In this document: positions 1 to 9,892 of the stretch, piece after piece
Numbering within the stretch: position 1 is the stretch's first letter
How the letters are laid out: every line of letters starts with the position of its first letter
Origin: Taudactylus pleione
Lineage: Eukaryota; Chordata; Amphibia; Anura; Myobatrachidae
Reading direction: 5' to 3'
DNA length: 64,000 bases
Assembly: GCA_031769625.1 (NCBI GenBank)
Contig: JAUIMM010000484.1
Coordinates: 3,038,001 to 3,102,000, forward strand
Made by a program: the position numbers and the translations under genes
The notes under the pieces: model-generated
Told to the model about the DNA's origin: nothing
The model's input: only the letters and a program-made list of their open reading frames with translations
Databases searched by the model: none

Positions 1-850
1 GAATAAGGGCAAGGCATAGTAGGGCTAAAAGAAGCTTTATTTCTAAAAGGTCAACAGAGATGAGTTTAGAAATTGTGTATATTATATATTCTATTGGAAA
101 ACATAGACGGCCAGATTGAGAGGGACACTTAATGTTGATGCCACACACAAGCAGCCTATGTTTTAAGTTTGTGCATATAAATAAATTAGGGTCCCCCTCC
201 TGAGGATTAACACAGTCAGACCTGGCAACAGTAAACTACATGTACAAATGCCTTTTTACTTTAACTGGTATGCGCACCCTGACCACAAATCTATAAAATA
301 CCATGCAAGACATCTGGTCAAATAGGTCATGAAAATATGAATGGGTATGTATACATTTACAGTATATGCACTATGCAGTAAAATCATCAATACATCGTGC
401 ACATGGAATATCTGGGGCTGGACATCTGAGACAGAAGAACCTGAACTCACAGCTCAGTGATCCACATGCGAGACTGGATTCCTGGCTGTGGACAGATTAA
501 GGTCCACATGGGCCTGGAGCTGAAATTTGCAAAGGGCCTGTTGTGTGCCGCCTCAGGGGGTGTGACTAGTGGGGCATGACCAGTGCTGTGGGGGTGTGGT
601 CTGCACAGGGAGTGTGGTATGCATCACAGGCTGTGGCTAGCGCCTTCCTTTAATCACCTCCACTCTGCTTATATCAACAGTGTGATGTGAAAGTCTACAA
701 ACAAAAAAAGAAAAATGATCACATGAATTTGAACCATCTCTACAAAAGAGCATGTGGGTCAATTAGTGATGTCATGAATGTGACATCTCTCTATATAAAA
801 AAGGACCTAATCTTATTACTAGTTATACCAAGAAGATAGTCAATCTATAT
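1..850. other. Stretch with no recognised gene
   Basis: No open frame here is long or patterned enough to be a gene. The part near 540-620 is rich in gggggtgtg-type words and may be the decayed interior of a MITE, but no termini are visible. The rest is AT-rich single-copy-looking sequence. Confidence 0.5.
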
Positions 851-963
851 CCCATAGTGAGAACAAAAAAAAAGCAACTCAGCGAAGCTTATACCTGTAT
901 ACATATACAGTATATGTACACACACATACATTATGTATGTAAAAGCAGAGAGAGGCAGCACAC

Positions 964-1025
964 CAGGGACTGGCACAATGTAGAAAAAATATGTGGTGAC
1001 AATTTCTACATTGTGCCAGTCCCTG
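964..1025. repeat. Perfect 23-bp inverted repeat with 16-nt loop
   Basis: Bases 964-986 and 1003-1025 are exact reverse complements around a 16-base loop (987-1002). The arms are not AT-only; they contain gggactggcacaatg. The fold resembles a very short hairpin MITE or a pre-miRNA-sized stem. It lies just right of an AT/CA-rich microsatellite-like patch (about 895-945). No repeat of this stem was seen elsewhere in the window. A small-RNA origin is speculation. Confidence 0.7.
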
Positions 1026-1109
1026 TAGATATTTATGGGTTGGTTTTGGAAGGCACCAGAGCATCATATACTGAATTGACCGAATTACTTAAGTGTTCGG
1101 CGTCAGCAG

Positions 1110-1391
1110 TATGAGGTGAAAGTCTCCTGTGGGCCTATTTTCGATGGGGGACCTGGAGCTGCAACTCCACCCGCTCCATTGTTAATCTGGCCCTGGGCAA
1201 TGGAGGAGGTGACCCTTCAGTGCTGGCACCCGGCGGCAGGCACCTCCATTGTCTCCCATACTTCTGCCCCTGAGCAGTGGGTGTCCCTATGCTCGGCTGT
1301 GCTGTGGAAGGCATTAGCATATTTTAGCAAAAACGATCCGTGAGTGTATGCAGTTGTGATTGCATTAGCGTAAATCTTGGAATCAGGCCCT
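1110..1391 (+). mobile_element. 3-bp-TSD MITE, family C, right part only
   Basis: The right end reads attgcattagcgt followed by ggaatcaggccc, matching the right ends of family C copies at 4.9 kb and 58.9 kb, including the inner words ggaaggcattagcatatttt and gatccgt. No matching left terminus is visible, so the copy is 5' truncated or too decayed to delimit. Confidence 0.55.
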
Positions 1392-1705
1392 CTGTTTCCT
1401 GACCATCCTGAGACGACATCCTTCTCCTTGTCATCTGCCTTACCCTTGGCTTGTTTCTCTTTATTTTCAGAATTTCCCCTTCAACTCAGCTACCAGTTCT
1501 AAGTTACTCTCTGTGCTGTGACCTAGGCATAACCTTCCAATAAACCCCATAACAAGTCTTTAAAGTTTCTCTCAGCCTACGTAGTCAATGGGCAAAAAGC
1601 CTCTGATTATTAATTTTGGAATTCTGATCTGTAAGCTCAGCTTCTTGGTAAATAAGGACAGATGGACAAACTTGGGGAACAAGAACTCAGCTACAGTGGA
1701 TTCAG

Positions 1706-1735
1706 GGCCTGATTCAGCAAGGATTGCAGTTGGTG
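1706..1735 (+). mobile_element. Orphan left terminus of a gggcctgattcag MITE
   Basis: gggcctgattcagcaaggat is the standard left terminus of the 3-bp-TSD MITEs in this window. It runs only about 30 bases before the sequence changes into the hAT tandem units at 1736. The rest of the element is missing, so this is a broken copy at the edge of the nested stack. Confidence 0.6.
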
Positions 1736-2315
1736 GGTTCCACTTTGGGGGTTACAGCACCTTTTAACAGACGAGCCAGCCGGCCCTTGATTTATGACAC
1801 AGGCGCACGCTTGGTGCTACTTTGTTGATGCACATGCGGCTACAGCGCACACAATTCACAAACACAGAAAAAAAAATGTTTATTTTTTTGGAGTGCACTT
1901 TGGGTGTTACAGTACCCTTTAACAGACGAGCCAGCCGGCCCTTGATTTATGACACAGGCGCATGCTTGGCGCTACTTTGTTGATGCACGTGTGGCTACAG
2001 CGCACACAATTCACAAACACAGAAAAAAATATTTTTTTTATTTTTTTTGGAGTGCACTTTGGGGGTTACAGCACCCTTTAACAGAAGAGCCAGCCGGCAA
2101 TTGATTTATGACACAGGCGCACGCTTGGCACTACTTTGTTGATGCACGTGCGGTTACAGCGCACACAATTCACAAACACAGAAAAAAAAATATATTTTTT
2201 TTGTTTTGGAGTGCACTTTGGGGGTTACAGCATCCTTTAACAGAAGAGCCAGCTGGCCCTTGATTTATGACACAGACGCATGCTTGGCGCTACTTTGTTG
2301 ATGCACTTGTGGCTA
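1736..2315. repeat. ~155-bp tandem array (hAT subterminal), left segment
   Basis: About four imperfect units carry the ordered words ggagtgcactttgggggtta, aacagacgagccagccggcc, tgatttatgacacaggcgc, gctactttgttgatgcac and cacaattcacaaacacag, each followed by a poly-A/T stretch. Unit starts at 1851, 2006 and 2165 give periods of 155-159 bp. The array resumes at 4031 after an insertion and leads into the hAT terminus at 4602. It is related to the ~150-bp units at 7.8-8.5 kb (both contain gctac-ttg-tgat and acgcgcacac). Confidence 0.8.
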
Positions 2316-2336
2316 CAGAGGCGAGCGCTCGCTCTA

Positions 2337-3531
2337 CAGTGGCAGAACTCCCGGAGACAATGGTGTAATTTGCCACCAGGCGCCAGCCCTGTAGGGGGCA
2401 CCTGGCTCCATTGTCCCCCGGCTGTTCCGGGCACTGCATGGAGAAGGAGCGCCGCTGATCGGCGCTCCACCTCCAGTGGCATAACTACGGGCGGTGCAGG
2501 GAGTGCGGTTGCACCCCCTGCACCCTCCATTTGCCGGGCGCCTGCTGAGTGTGTTACCAGCGGGCGCCCGCTCCTTCTTCCCTCCCTCCCCCCGGCGCCA
2601 ACGGCAGCCGAAGCTCACTCCTGAGCTCCGGCTTCCGGGCCCCGCAATGCACTATGGGAGTGACATCATGACGTCACTCCCATAGTTCCGAGGAGCAGGC
2701 GCCGGGGAGGACGGCAGCAGCACTGGAGCGGGGATTAAGGTAAGTATTTTGTTTCTATTTTCTTTTGTGTGTGTGCACGCGCGCGGGGGGTGTTCACTAC
2801 TGGGGGCATTACGGTTGTCACTACAGGGGGCTTACTACAGGGGGCATTACTGGGGTCACTACAGGGGGCTTACTACTGGGGGCCTACAGGGGGCATTCCT
2901 GGGGTCACTACAGGGGGCTTACTACTGGGGGCCTACAGGGGGCTTACTACAGGGGGCATTACTGGGGTCACTACAGGGGGCTTACTACTGGGGGCACTAC
3001 AGGGGGCTTACTACTGGGGGCATTACAGGGGGCTTACTACTGGGGGCATTACAGGGGCTTACTACTGGGGTCACTACAGGGGCTTATTACTGGGGCACTA
3101 CAGTGGGCTTACTACTGGGGGCATTACAGGGGGCTTACTGCTGAGGGCATTACAAGGGGCTTACTACTGGGGGCAATGCAGGGGCCTTACTACTGGGGGC
3201 ACTTCAAGGGGCTTTACTACTGGGGCACTGCAGGGAGCATTACTACTGGGGTCACTACAAGGGCATTACAACTGGGGGCACTACAGGGGCCCTTACTACC
3301 GGGGGCACTGCATAGGTGTACAACTACTGGAGGTACTGCATAGGGGGACCATTACTGGGGGGGCACTACATAGGCGGGCACTGCACAGGGGGACCACTAC
3401 TGGGGTAACTGCATAGGGGAAGCGGCAGAAGCTGGGGCTGGCATAGGTGCTGGGGGGGTGGTTAATTTTAATTGGGGGGAGCACCAACATTTATCTTGCC
3501 TCCGGGCACCTGGGATGAAGTTACGCCACTG
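2337..3531. mobile_element. Non-autonomous hAT element containing a minisatellite
   Basis: Termini cagtggcagaact (left) and agttacgccactg (right, its near inverse) are flanked by tcgctcta (2329-2336) and tcgctctg (3532-3539), a 7/8-matching 8-bp duplication as expected of hAT. The target is the start of a family A MITE, whose empty site is preserved at about 61806-61820. A second cagtggcataact start lies inside at 2474, so the element may itself be compound. It has no transposase; most of its right half is the minisatellite at 2794-3422. Confidence 0.7.
2794..3422 (+). repeat. GGGGG-rich minisatellite, 12-14 bp units
   Basis: Some fifty degenerate units alternate cactacaggggg, cttactactggggg and cattactggggt. 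The units have no stop codon in any forward frame, so three overlapping long frames cross the array (ends 3144, 3343, 3416). They are a by-product of base composition, give Gly/Leu/Thr/Tyr-rich repeats, and have no gene context. The G-runs could form G-quadruplexes on the plus strand. Confidence 0.9.
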
Positions 3532-4030
3532 TCGCTCTGAATGAGGGCGGCCACTTCTCTGTAAAGAGCCGGCCTTCTGGCCGCTCGCTAAGCTGTGGGT
3601 GACCACCCACAGCTTTAGCGAGCGGCCAGGTTGATGAACGCGATGGTCAAGACCATCGTGACCATCGGGGCTTGCGACGAGACCCTTGTGGTAGGGTTTT
3701 GTCTGCGCAAGCCCCAGTGAGCTTTCGGCTCTAATAGAGCCGGTAGGTCACCACTGACATCACGAGTCAGTGAGGTCGCCCCCAAATGGCAGGCGTTCCT
3801 TCGGGAACACCTCCGTTTGGCCAGACACCCCCCCACCCCACCTAGAAAACGGTGCGAGCTGTCGATCACCATTGACAGCCGCCCCTTTTGTAGTGAGCCC
3901 CGTTGCGAGATAATTTCTCTCTCGCTACGGGGCTTGCGCACGCACAGTGCGACCGCTGCAGGTGCGCAGGGCCTCAACATCGACTCGCTTGCGAGCGCTC
4001 AGCGCTTGCGAGCGGGTCTGAATGAAGCCC

Positions 4031-4602
4031 ACAATTCACAAACACAGAAAAAAAGAATACATTTTTTTTTGGAATGCACTTTGGGGGTTACAGCACCCTT
4101 TAACAGACGAGCCAGCCGGCCCTTGATTTATGACGCAGGCGCATGCTTGTTTGTTGATGCACGTGCGGCTACAGCGCACACGATTCACAAACAGAACAAA
4201 ATAATTGTTTTTTTTGCACTTGGGGGAGCACCCCTGATGGACAGATCACCGCCTGGACAACACTACAGCACCCCTTTAGGACTACAGCCTTTATGGGACA
4301 CTGCACAACACAGCCCAGCCAGCCCCTATGGACAACTGACTGCACAACACAGCCCAACCAGCCCCTATGGACAACAGCAGCACAGCACAACACAGCCCAG
4401 CCAGCCCTAACTCCCACCCTCCCTCTTCACTGTCCACAGCCGGAGTGAAAAATGGCGCCAACACGGGGACCTCTTATGGAATCCAAAACCTGCGAGATCC
4501 GACAGCGGGATGATGGCGTTTTGCCTCGATTTCAGATCCGAGTCAGGCGAGAGAACTCGATCGGGGGGGTACGGATTCCATAAATCCGAACCCGCTCATC
4601 CC
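4031..4602 (-). mobile_element. hAT element end: last array unit plus terminus
   Basis: A further tandem unit (4031-4210) is followed by a shorter cagcccagccagcccctatgg repeat (about 4310-4410) and then the hAT end. Bases 4430-4602 parallel 8790-8998: ctccacagccgga, aatggcg, gcgagatccgacagcg, gatgatg-cgttttgcctcg, agatccgagtcagg, and the final ccgaacccgctcatccctag. Read on the minus strand the terminus starts tagggatgagcgggttcgga, with a short hairpin just inside. No partner terminus or 8-bp duplication could be found on the left. Confidence 0.7.
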
Positions 4603-4689
4603 TAGTTTAAACACTATTGCCTGGCCGTGCAGAAATGATCCATTGTGTTCTCCTACGCTCTCTGTGTGTCAGGAGAGCTGCAGTGTTTG

Positions 4690-4906
4690 TGGCTGGTCAG
4701 CCGTGTCTTGCATGCTGCGTGGTTGCCTGATGTGTGTCAATGTTACCGATGTTGTTGAAAGTAGACGGACAGATAGGAGAAGGCAGCAGTGAGCATCCCT
4801 ATGCTTGGTTAAGCTTTGGAAGGCATTAGCATATTTTAGCAACTGCGATCCGTAAGAGATCACAGTTGTGGATGCATTAGCGTCCGTCTCTGAATCAGGT
4901 CCTGAG
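4690..4906 (+). mobile_element. Family C MITE, right part only
   Basis: ggaaggcattagcatatttt, cgatccgtaag, atgcattagcgtc and the end ctctgaatcaggtcc match the right part of the copy ending at 1391 and of the complete copy at 58451-58868. The left terminus is not visible. Confidence 0.55.
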
Positions 4907-5368
4907 TGTACAATTACAATATTTCCAGGAATGTCAAGAAGTCTAGGTGACTATATCGCAACCCATCAAAGGAAAAGGATGGCGAGCATAATACTGCAAA
5001 TTGTGGGTCCAGGAAAAGGGACTAATATGACACTATTCTATGAGAATCGTGTCATTTTGGTTCCACTCCTCTTCACAGACCTGTAGTTCATAGCATTATG
5101 CCATGAGATGATGGGGCCTAATGATAAGAAGTACCATCCTAGCCCCCAACCATGATCATACTGCATCTCCCCCCTCGTGCACTCTCTCTGAGGGGTGTAA
5201 ATAAATGTCGGAAACTATGTCAGACCTGGGCACTGGCCGTATAGGCAAATGCCTAGGATGCCATTACTACAGGGGGGTGTCCGTCAGGCACTGTGGTGGG
5301 ACTGGCTGCAATTTAAGCTAAAATCTTGCCTAGGGTACCACATTGGTCAGGTCCAGTTCTGTGACATA

Positions 5369-5567
5369 GGGGTCTATTTATTAAGCAGTGTTAGGAGACA
5401 GAGTGAAAAGTGATAAGAAAGTGATAAGGTGCCAGCCAATCAGCTCCCAACTGTCATTTTTCAAACACAGCCTGTGAGATGACAGTTGGGAACTGATTGG
5501 CTGGCACCTTATTACTTTCTTATCACTTTTCACTCTGTCTCCTAAGACTGCTTAGTAAATAGACCCC
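5369..5567. mobile_element. Foldback MITE with TA target duplication
   Basis: Nearly the whole 199 bp is one palindrome, from ggggtctatttattaagcag to its inverse ctgcttagtaaatagacccc, with TA on each side (5367-5368 and 5568-5569) as in Tc1/mariner-derived MITEs. The centre holds ccagccaatcagctcccaac and its inverse. The same core occurs in the otherwise different foldback at 28080-28273. Confidence 0.85.
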
Positions 5568-5569
5568 TA

Positions 5570-6600
5570 GGTCTGCACAGTGCTGGTGGGAGGGGTCAAT
5601 GTTTTTGACAATGCAGCAGCAGTGTCGGGGGAAAAAGAGCTGCGAGAAACATCACAGGACCTCGGGGAGTGCAGGTACGTTGGGCTATAGTATTTTATTT
5701 GTTGGAAATTATCTTTTAAAATGTACTTGCCCTCTACTAGCAATAGAGGCATCTAGTTTGTGATCTGAACCAATATTCTTATTCTTATAAATATAACTTG
5801 TGTTGATTCACTAGTAACTAGTGATATGACTGGCACATGAGTGTTTCATTCCTCAGTGATGTCATTCATTTCTGGGAAAGTTGGTTCAATGCACAGAACT
5901 GGTGTACTTCAATAGATCTATTCCGTATCAGAATCCCTTCTTCCCAGAAAGTCTGACATTTGTGAATAGTGTGCGGATGAAAGGTAGAAACGGTCTTCAA
6001 TTTGTAATGCTGGCAGAAGAGTAATTCTAATGCATTACGTGGAAAAACTGGCAAGTTTAGAAATGTTATAATATCTCTGTTCACTCTGATAAATGGATAA
6101 GAGTAATTTGATGGAGCACATCTGCAAGAAGTTTGAAATGATAAACCGCTTTAGAATGAAAACATGTTTATAAATACATGTTGGTAAAGCCATTCCAACA
6201 CATTGGATCTGCAAATGATGCCATTAACACAGCATGTGTCACTGTCAGTGCTGTCTGTAAATGGCTCAATGTATGAATGGTATGGAATCAGCTATCTCCT
6301 CAGCCAGGCAATGCTAAGCAGTAAGACTTTAATATGGGCTATTCATTTAGTTCGAAGAGGAAGTTTCTGGAAATAAGATGATTAACTTTTTAGGGCTCTA
6401 TTTATCAAGTACTGAAACTACTGCAAACATACTCCATTACAGCTTCATTCCATTTAACAAAGGGTTAATGCTGGAGATATCAGAGATTTCTCTGGACTTA
6501 ACCTATTTACCTGCACTTTCTGCTGTACCCATAGCCCTCTATGAGGTTGGGTGTCTGCTGTCATACTTGTTCACCATTGCAAAGGATTGTTTGACAGTGA
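5570..6600. other. Stretch with no recognised gene or repeat
   Basis: AT-rich sequence without clear termini, tandem repeats or coding signal. A minus-strand open frame of 72 codons at 5866-6084 has no recognisable motif. Confidence 0.5.
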
Positions 6601-6609
6601 ATTGTTTGG

Positions 6610-7551
6610 TTAAACTAAAAGTAGTCTTTTTCCTGGTCCCCTTCTGGGATGAAGATTCACTGACAGCACAGCAGCAGCAGGTGTAGTACTCAAGGATCCT
6701 TCTGAGGAACCATGGATAGGAGAGGAGTCACTCATTCTTATGGAATTGGATGCAAGACTACTTCCGATCACGAATGAGGATGTTGATGATGATGCAGGTG
6801 TTGTTTTCTGGAGATTACAGGCGCTTGGATCCAGATAGAAGGGAGCAGCTAGGTGACACTGCAGTCCATTGTTATTCGTTTTTTTTGTCCCCAAAGTTTC
6901 AGAATTTTAAATACCCTTTCCAATTTGATGAATGCGCTGCAAGTGACGTAACAGGGAGGAGGTTCGTAGATGGTTAAGGTCCTTACCTCTACTCACTGTT
7001 ACATGGCAATGATTACAAATGGCTTGGCAAAGGTTGTCTGGATTTGGGTGGAAATAATTCCACACATGAGAAGTAGATGTTTTGGTCCTTTGCCCAGGCA
7101 TGGCAACAATGGGATTTTTCCCACCAAGGACAACAACTGTTGCCTGATTTACAGTTTTTACACAAACATATTCACCATCAACATCCTCATCAACATCCTC
7201 ATCATCCTTGTTGTTATAGCCAACTACGTAAATATCCTCCTCATCCTCATGGTGCAATTCCACAGAAGCATCCTCAATTTCTACGTCAGCATATTGACTT
7301 GTGCTGCTCATCCCCACATTTGCAGAGGGCACACAAATGGTGGAAGGAGGATCCTCTTCAAGTACAGTATTAGAAAGGTCAGGCTCACACATGGCAACCA
7401 CGGACCCACTTGGACTCTCCTCGGGGATCTGTGACTTTTCGGAGCACACAGTTGGTTCCGGTGTCTTACTCGTCTTAACAATTTCAAAATGTTTTGTACC
7501 TCTCCTACAAGCAGAAGGGCTTAAATCATCACAACTAAAACCACCAGTCAT
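6610..7551 (-). pseudogene. hAT transposase N-terminal remnant with BED zinc finger
   Basis: The minus-strand frame starting at 7551 encodes 214 residues. An acidic stretch rich in Asp/Glu (about residues 100-127) is followed by a BED zinc finger at residues 158-208. The finger has an aromatic VWNYF, the pair CNHC (Cys179, Cys182) and RHLQRIH (His203, His208). BED fingers are the DNA-binding domain of many hAT transposases. The frame stops at 6907; a second frame at 6610-6894, Ser-rich, may be the shifted continuation. At 6637-6660 the minus strand reads catcccagaaggggaccagg, also found in the hAT relic at 45.7-47.6 kb. No RNase-H catalytic core follows, so it cannot be active. A domesticated BED gene is unlikely, given the adjacent array and terminus. 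Confidence 0.7.
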
Positions 7552-7842
7552 AAATTATTTATCCTTTCCTTGCCACTTCATGTAGTGAATGGCATATTTC
7601 CAATTTTTTGTTTCTCTAACGCTAACTTAGCTTTAGATTTTTTTTCTTTAACAGGGTAAAAATTGATTTTACATGGCCTGACTTAAGCCTTGGTGCATCG
7701 GCCTTCATAGATGATGTTAACGGTCTTGCATCGTCATCATGACTGCTGCCGGCAGCTACAAGAGGATCCTGCTCTCCTGTCATGTGACTGTCACTCCGGT
7801 CTTGTAGCAGTGTCACCAAGCAAATATAGCACAGCTAAGATG

Positions 7843-8480
7843 CGGCTAACACACACAACCACACAAAAAAAAAATATTAAAATTGAGGAAGAGCACTCCT
7901 GACCGATGCAGCAGCCCCTTGTTAAACGACACAGACAGCACCCCTGTGCAGCTACGTTGCTGTTAAGTGTGGCTAATGCGCGCACACACACAGAAAATAA
8001 AACACTTTTATTAATTTATTATAATTTTTTTTTACACTGTGGGGAGAGCACCCCTGAACGAGGTAGCAACCCTTTGATAAACAACATATGCAGCAACCCT
8101 GCAGAGCTACGTTGCTGATAAGTGTGGCTAACGCGCTCACACACACAGAAAAAAAAAACACTTATTAATTTGTTTTTGTTTTTTTACACTGGGACGGAGA
8201 GCACCCCTGAACGAGGCAGCAGCCACTAGATAAACAACACATGCAGCACCCCTGCGCAGCTACGTTGCTGATAAGTGTGGCTAACGCGCACATACACACA
8301 GGAAATAAAACACATTAATTTGTTGGGTTTTTTTACACTGGCGGGGAGAGCACCCCTGAACGAGGCAGCAGCCCCATGATAAACTATACAGGCAGCACCC
8401 CTGCGCAGATACGTTGCTGATAAGTGTGGCTAACGCGCACACACACACAGAAAAAAAAACACTTATTAATTTGTTTGGGT
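7843..8480. repeat. ~150-bp tandem array in hAT subterminal region
   Basis: Five starts of ggctaacgcgcacacac-type units (7843, 7971, 8126, 8279, 8428) give periods of 128-155 bp. Each unit carries a poly-A run, attaatttgtt, tttttacactg, gagagcacccctgaacgagg, gataaac-aca, cagcacccctgcgcagc and tacgttgctgataagtgtgg. The array lies between the transposase remnant and the element terminus at 8998. It is a diverged relative of the 1.7-4.2 kb array and resembles two units at 48.4-48.65 kb. Confidence 0.85.
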
Positions 8481-8789
8481 TTTTTTACACTGGGAGTGAA
8501 GAGCAACCCTGATGGACAGAGCACCCCCTGGACAACACAGCAGCACCCCTTTATGGGCTGCAGTGACACAGGAGCCACTGAAGCCCCCCTCTTCTGTCTG
8601 CAGCACAGCTCCTAGTATAGATATAGTCAACACAGCCCTCATGGACAACAGGCACAGCACAGCCCAGCAAAGCAGCTAGCCCCTATGGACATTGGACAAA
8701 AGCCAGCCAGCCCCAATGACAACCCCTATGCACAGCAGCCAGCCCCATGCACATCAGCAGCACAGCCCCTCGCTTGCGTCCTCTTCACT

Positions 8790-8998
8790 CAGTCTCCACA
8801 GCCGGAATGAAAATGGCGTAGAACGCGGGGAACCTTTACACAATCCAAAACCCGCGAGAATCCGACAGCGTGATGATGACGTTTTGCCTCGCTATGAGAT
8901 CCGAGTCAGGCCGGAAAACCCGAGCTGACTTGGATCTTGGCTCGGATCACTAAGTTCGGGTGGGTTCGGATCTCTGATATCCGAACCCGCTCATCTCT
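8790..8998 (-). mobile_element. hAT element terminus
   Basis: On the minus strand the element begins at 8998 with tagagatgagcgggttcgga. Just inside is a hairpin formed by gggttcgga and tccgaaccc. The next 170 bases parallel 4430-4602. Together with the array and BED-finger frame this forms the 5' half of one minus-strand hAT element, about 6.6-9.0 kb. The opposite terminus was not found. Confidence 0.7.
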
Positions 8999-8999
8999 A

Positions 9000-9400
9000 C
9001 CTTGAATGCCTCTGCCTAATTGACAGGCAGAGGCATTTAAGGGGCTGCGGGGGCGTTGTTGGCCCGCGTTCCCGTAAATGGGGCGTGTCCACCCGTTTTC
9101 CGGGAGTGGTCAGCCCAGAGACGTCCGCAGTCTGCTGCGCTCGCAAGCCGGCCAGCCTGAGTAAGCTGAAGCTTACTCGGTTTACTGAGCTGCCGGACGC
9201 CCGGCGCCGCCCACCATCGATGGGCGTGATGGTGATCTCGTTGCAGTGCTGGGATCGCAAATGCAGCAGGGGGTGTCACACACCTCCTGCTGCATTTGCA
9301 TGATTGCAAAGATCGCATTGCAAAGCTGCCTGTGTGCAGCTTTGCAATTACGATCCTTGCTGAATCAGACGCTACTGTACATGCAAAAGCAGACAGGGAT
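9000..9400. mobile_element. MITE fragments
   Basis: Words seen in the 3-bp-TSD MITEs occur here: gggggcgttgttgg, cgtgtccacccgttttcc, atcgcaaatgcagcaggggg with an inverse copy at 9285-9302, and gctgaatcag at 9359. The complete termini are not recognisable, so this is one or more decayed copies. Confidence 0.4.
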
Positions 9401-9614
9401 TTCCTTGCAGGCACAAAAAAAATAAATAGATTTGCACCACTTGTAACTTTATGTCAGGAGCAAGTTGCGCCTTTTTTGCTCTTACGCCTAACTCTAGATA
9501 AGGCCCTTAATATCTTTATGAATATTGCTTCTGTTTGTCGGGGAATGTTTCATTGTTCCAAATCAGTGTAATGCTACACCTATCATGGTATAATATTTTT
9601 ACTTAGCACAGTTG

Positions 9615-9892
9615 TGCTGGGTACACACTAGACTAGACTGTTTGTACGCAGCGACGGCACAATATATCGAGCAGTCCGTACACACTGCACGATTTGGTGT
9701 ACGACAGTCCAATATATTGTTCCCCTGCCGCATCCAGAGGCATGGGGTCGGCCGCCAGATCTTTTGATCAGAAAATGCGACACGGGAGCATGCAAACACC
9801 CCTATACACTGACCGATGTGGTCGATTTATCATGCCAATCCGCGTTGGAATGCTATATCGTCCAATCTATTGATTAGTCTGCACGCACCTTT
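9615..9892. mobile_element. Probable MITE with tacacacta-type termini
   Basis: The left end gctgggtacacactagac resembles, in inverse, the right end near 9880-9892 (gattagtctgcacgcacc). The interior holds several inverted words such as cgatatattg and caatatattg. The terminus type is shared with 38036 (gttgggtacacactgggc) and the element at 47154-47447. The target duplication is unclear. Confidence 0.45.

Larger units (their letters stand above)
2318..4030 (+). mobile_element. Hairpin-rich MITE, family A, interrupted at 2337-3531
   Basis: The right part (3532-4030) matches family A copies at 43.2 kb and 61.8 kb: a stem at 3579-3600/3604-3627, the ggctctaatagagcc hairpin near 3728, ggcaggcgttccttcggga, and the end gcgggtctgaatgaagccc. 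The left part is only about 19 bases (gaggcgagcgctcgctct) because a hAT element is inserted there. The 61.8-kb copy shows the uninterrupted site gagcgctcgctctgaatcag. The first ~12 bases of the normal terminus are missing. The element sits inside the hAT tandem array. Confidence 0.75.

Noticed and set aside
2749..3416. Three overlapping plus-strand open frames of 131-215 codons
   Set aside because: They are the three frames of one G-rich minisatellite that lacks stop codons. No promoter, splice or domain evidence.
3817..4410. Plus-strand open frame of 197 codons
   Set aside because: It crosses from a family A MITE into hAT tandem units, two unrelated repeats, so it cannot be one ancestral gene.
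6970..7434. Plus-strand 154-codon frame
   Set aside because: It is antisense to the BED-finger transposase remnant, which shows recognisable motifs on the minus strand.
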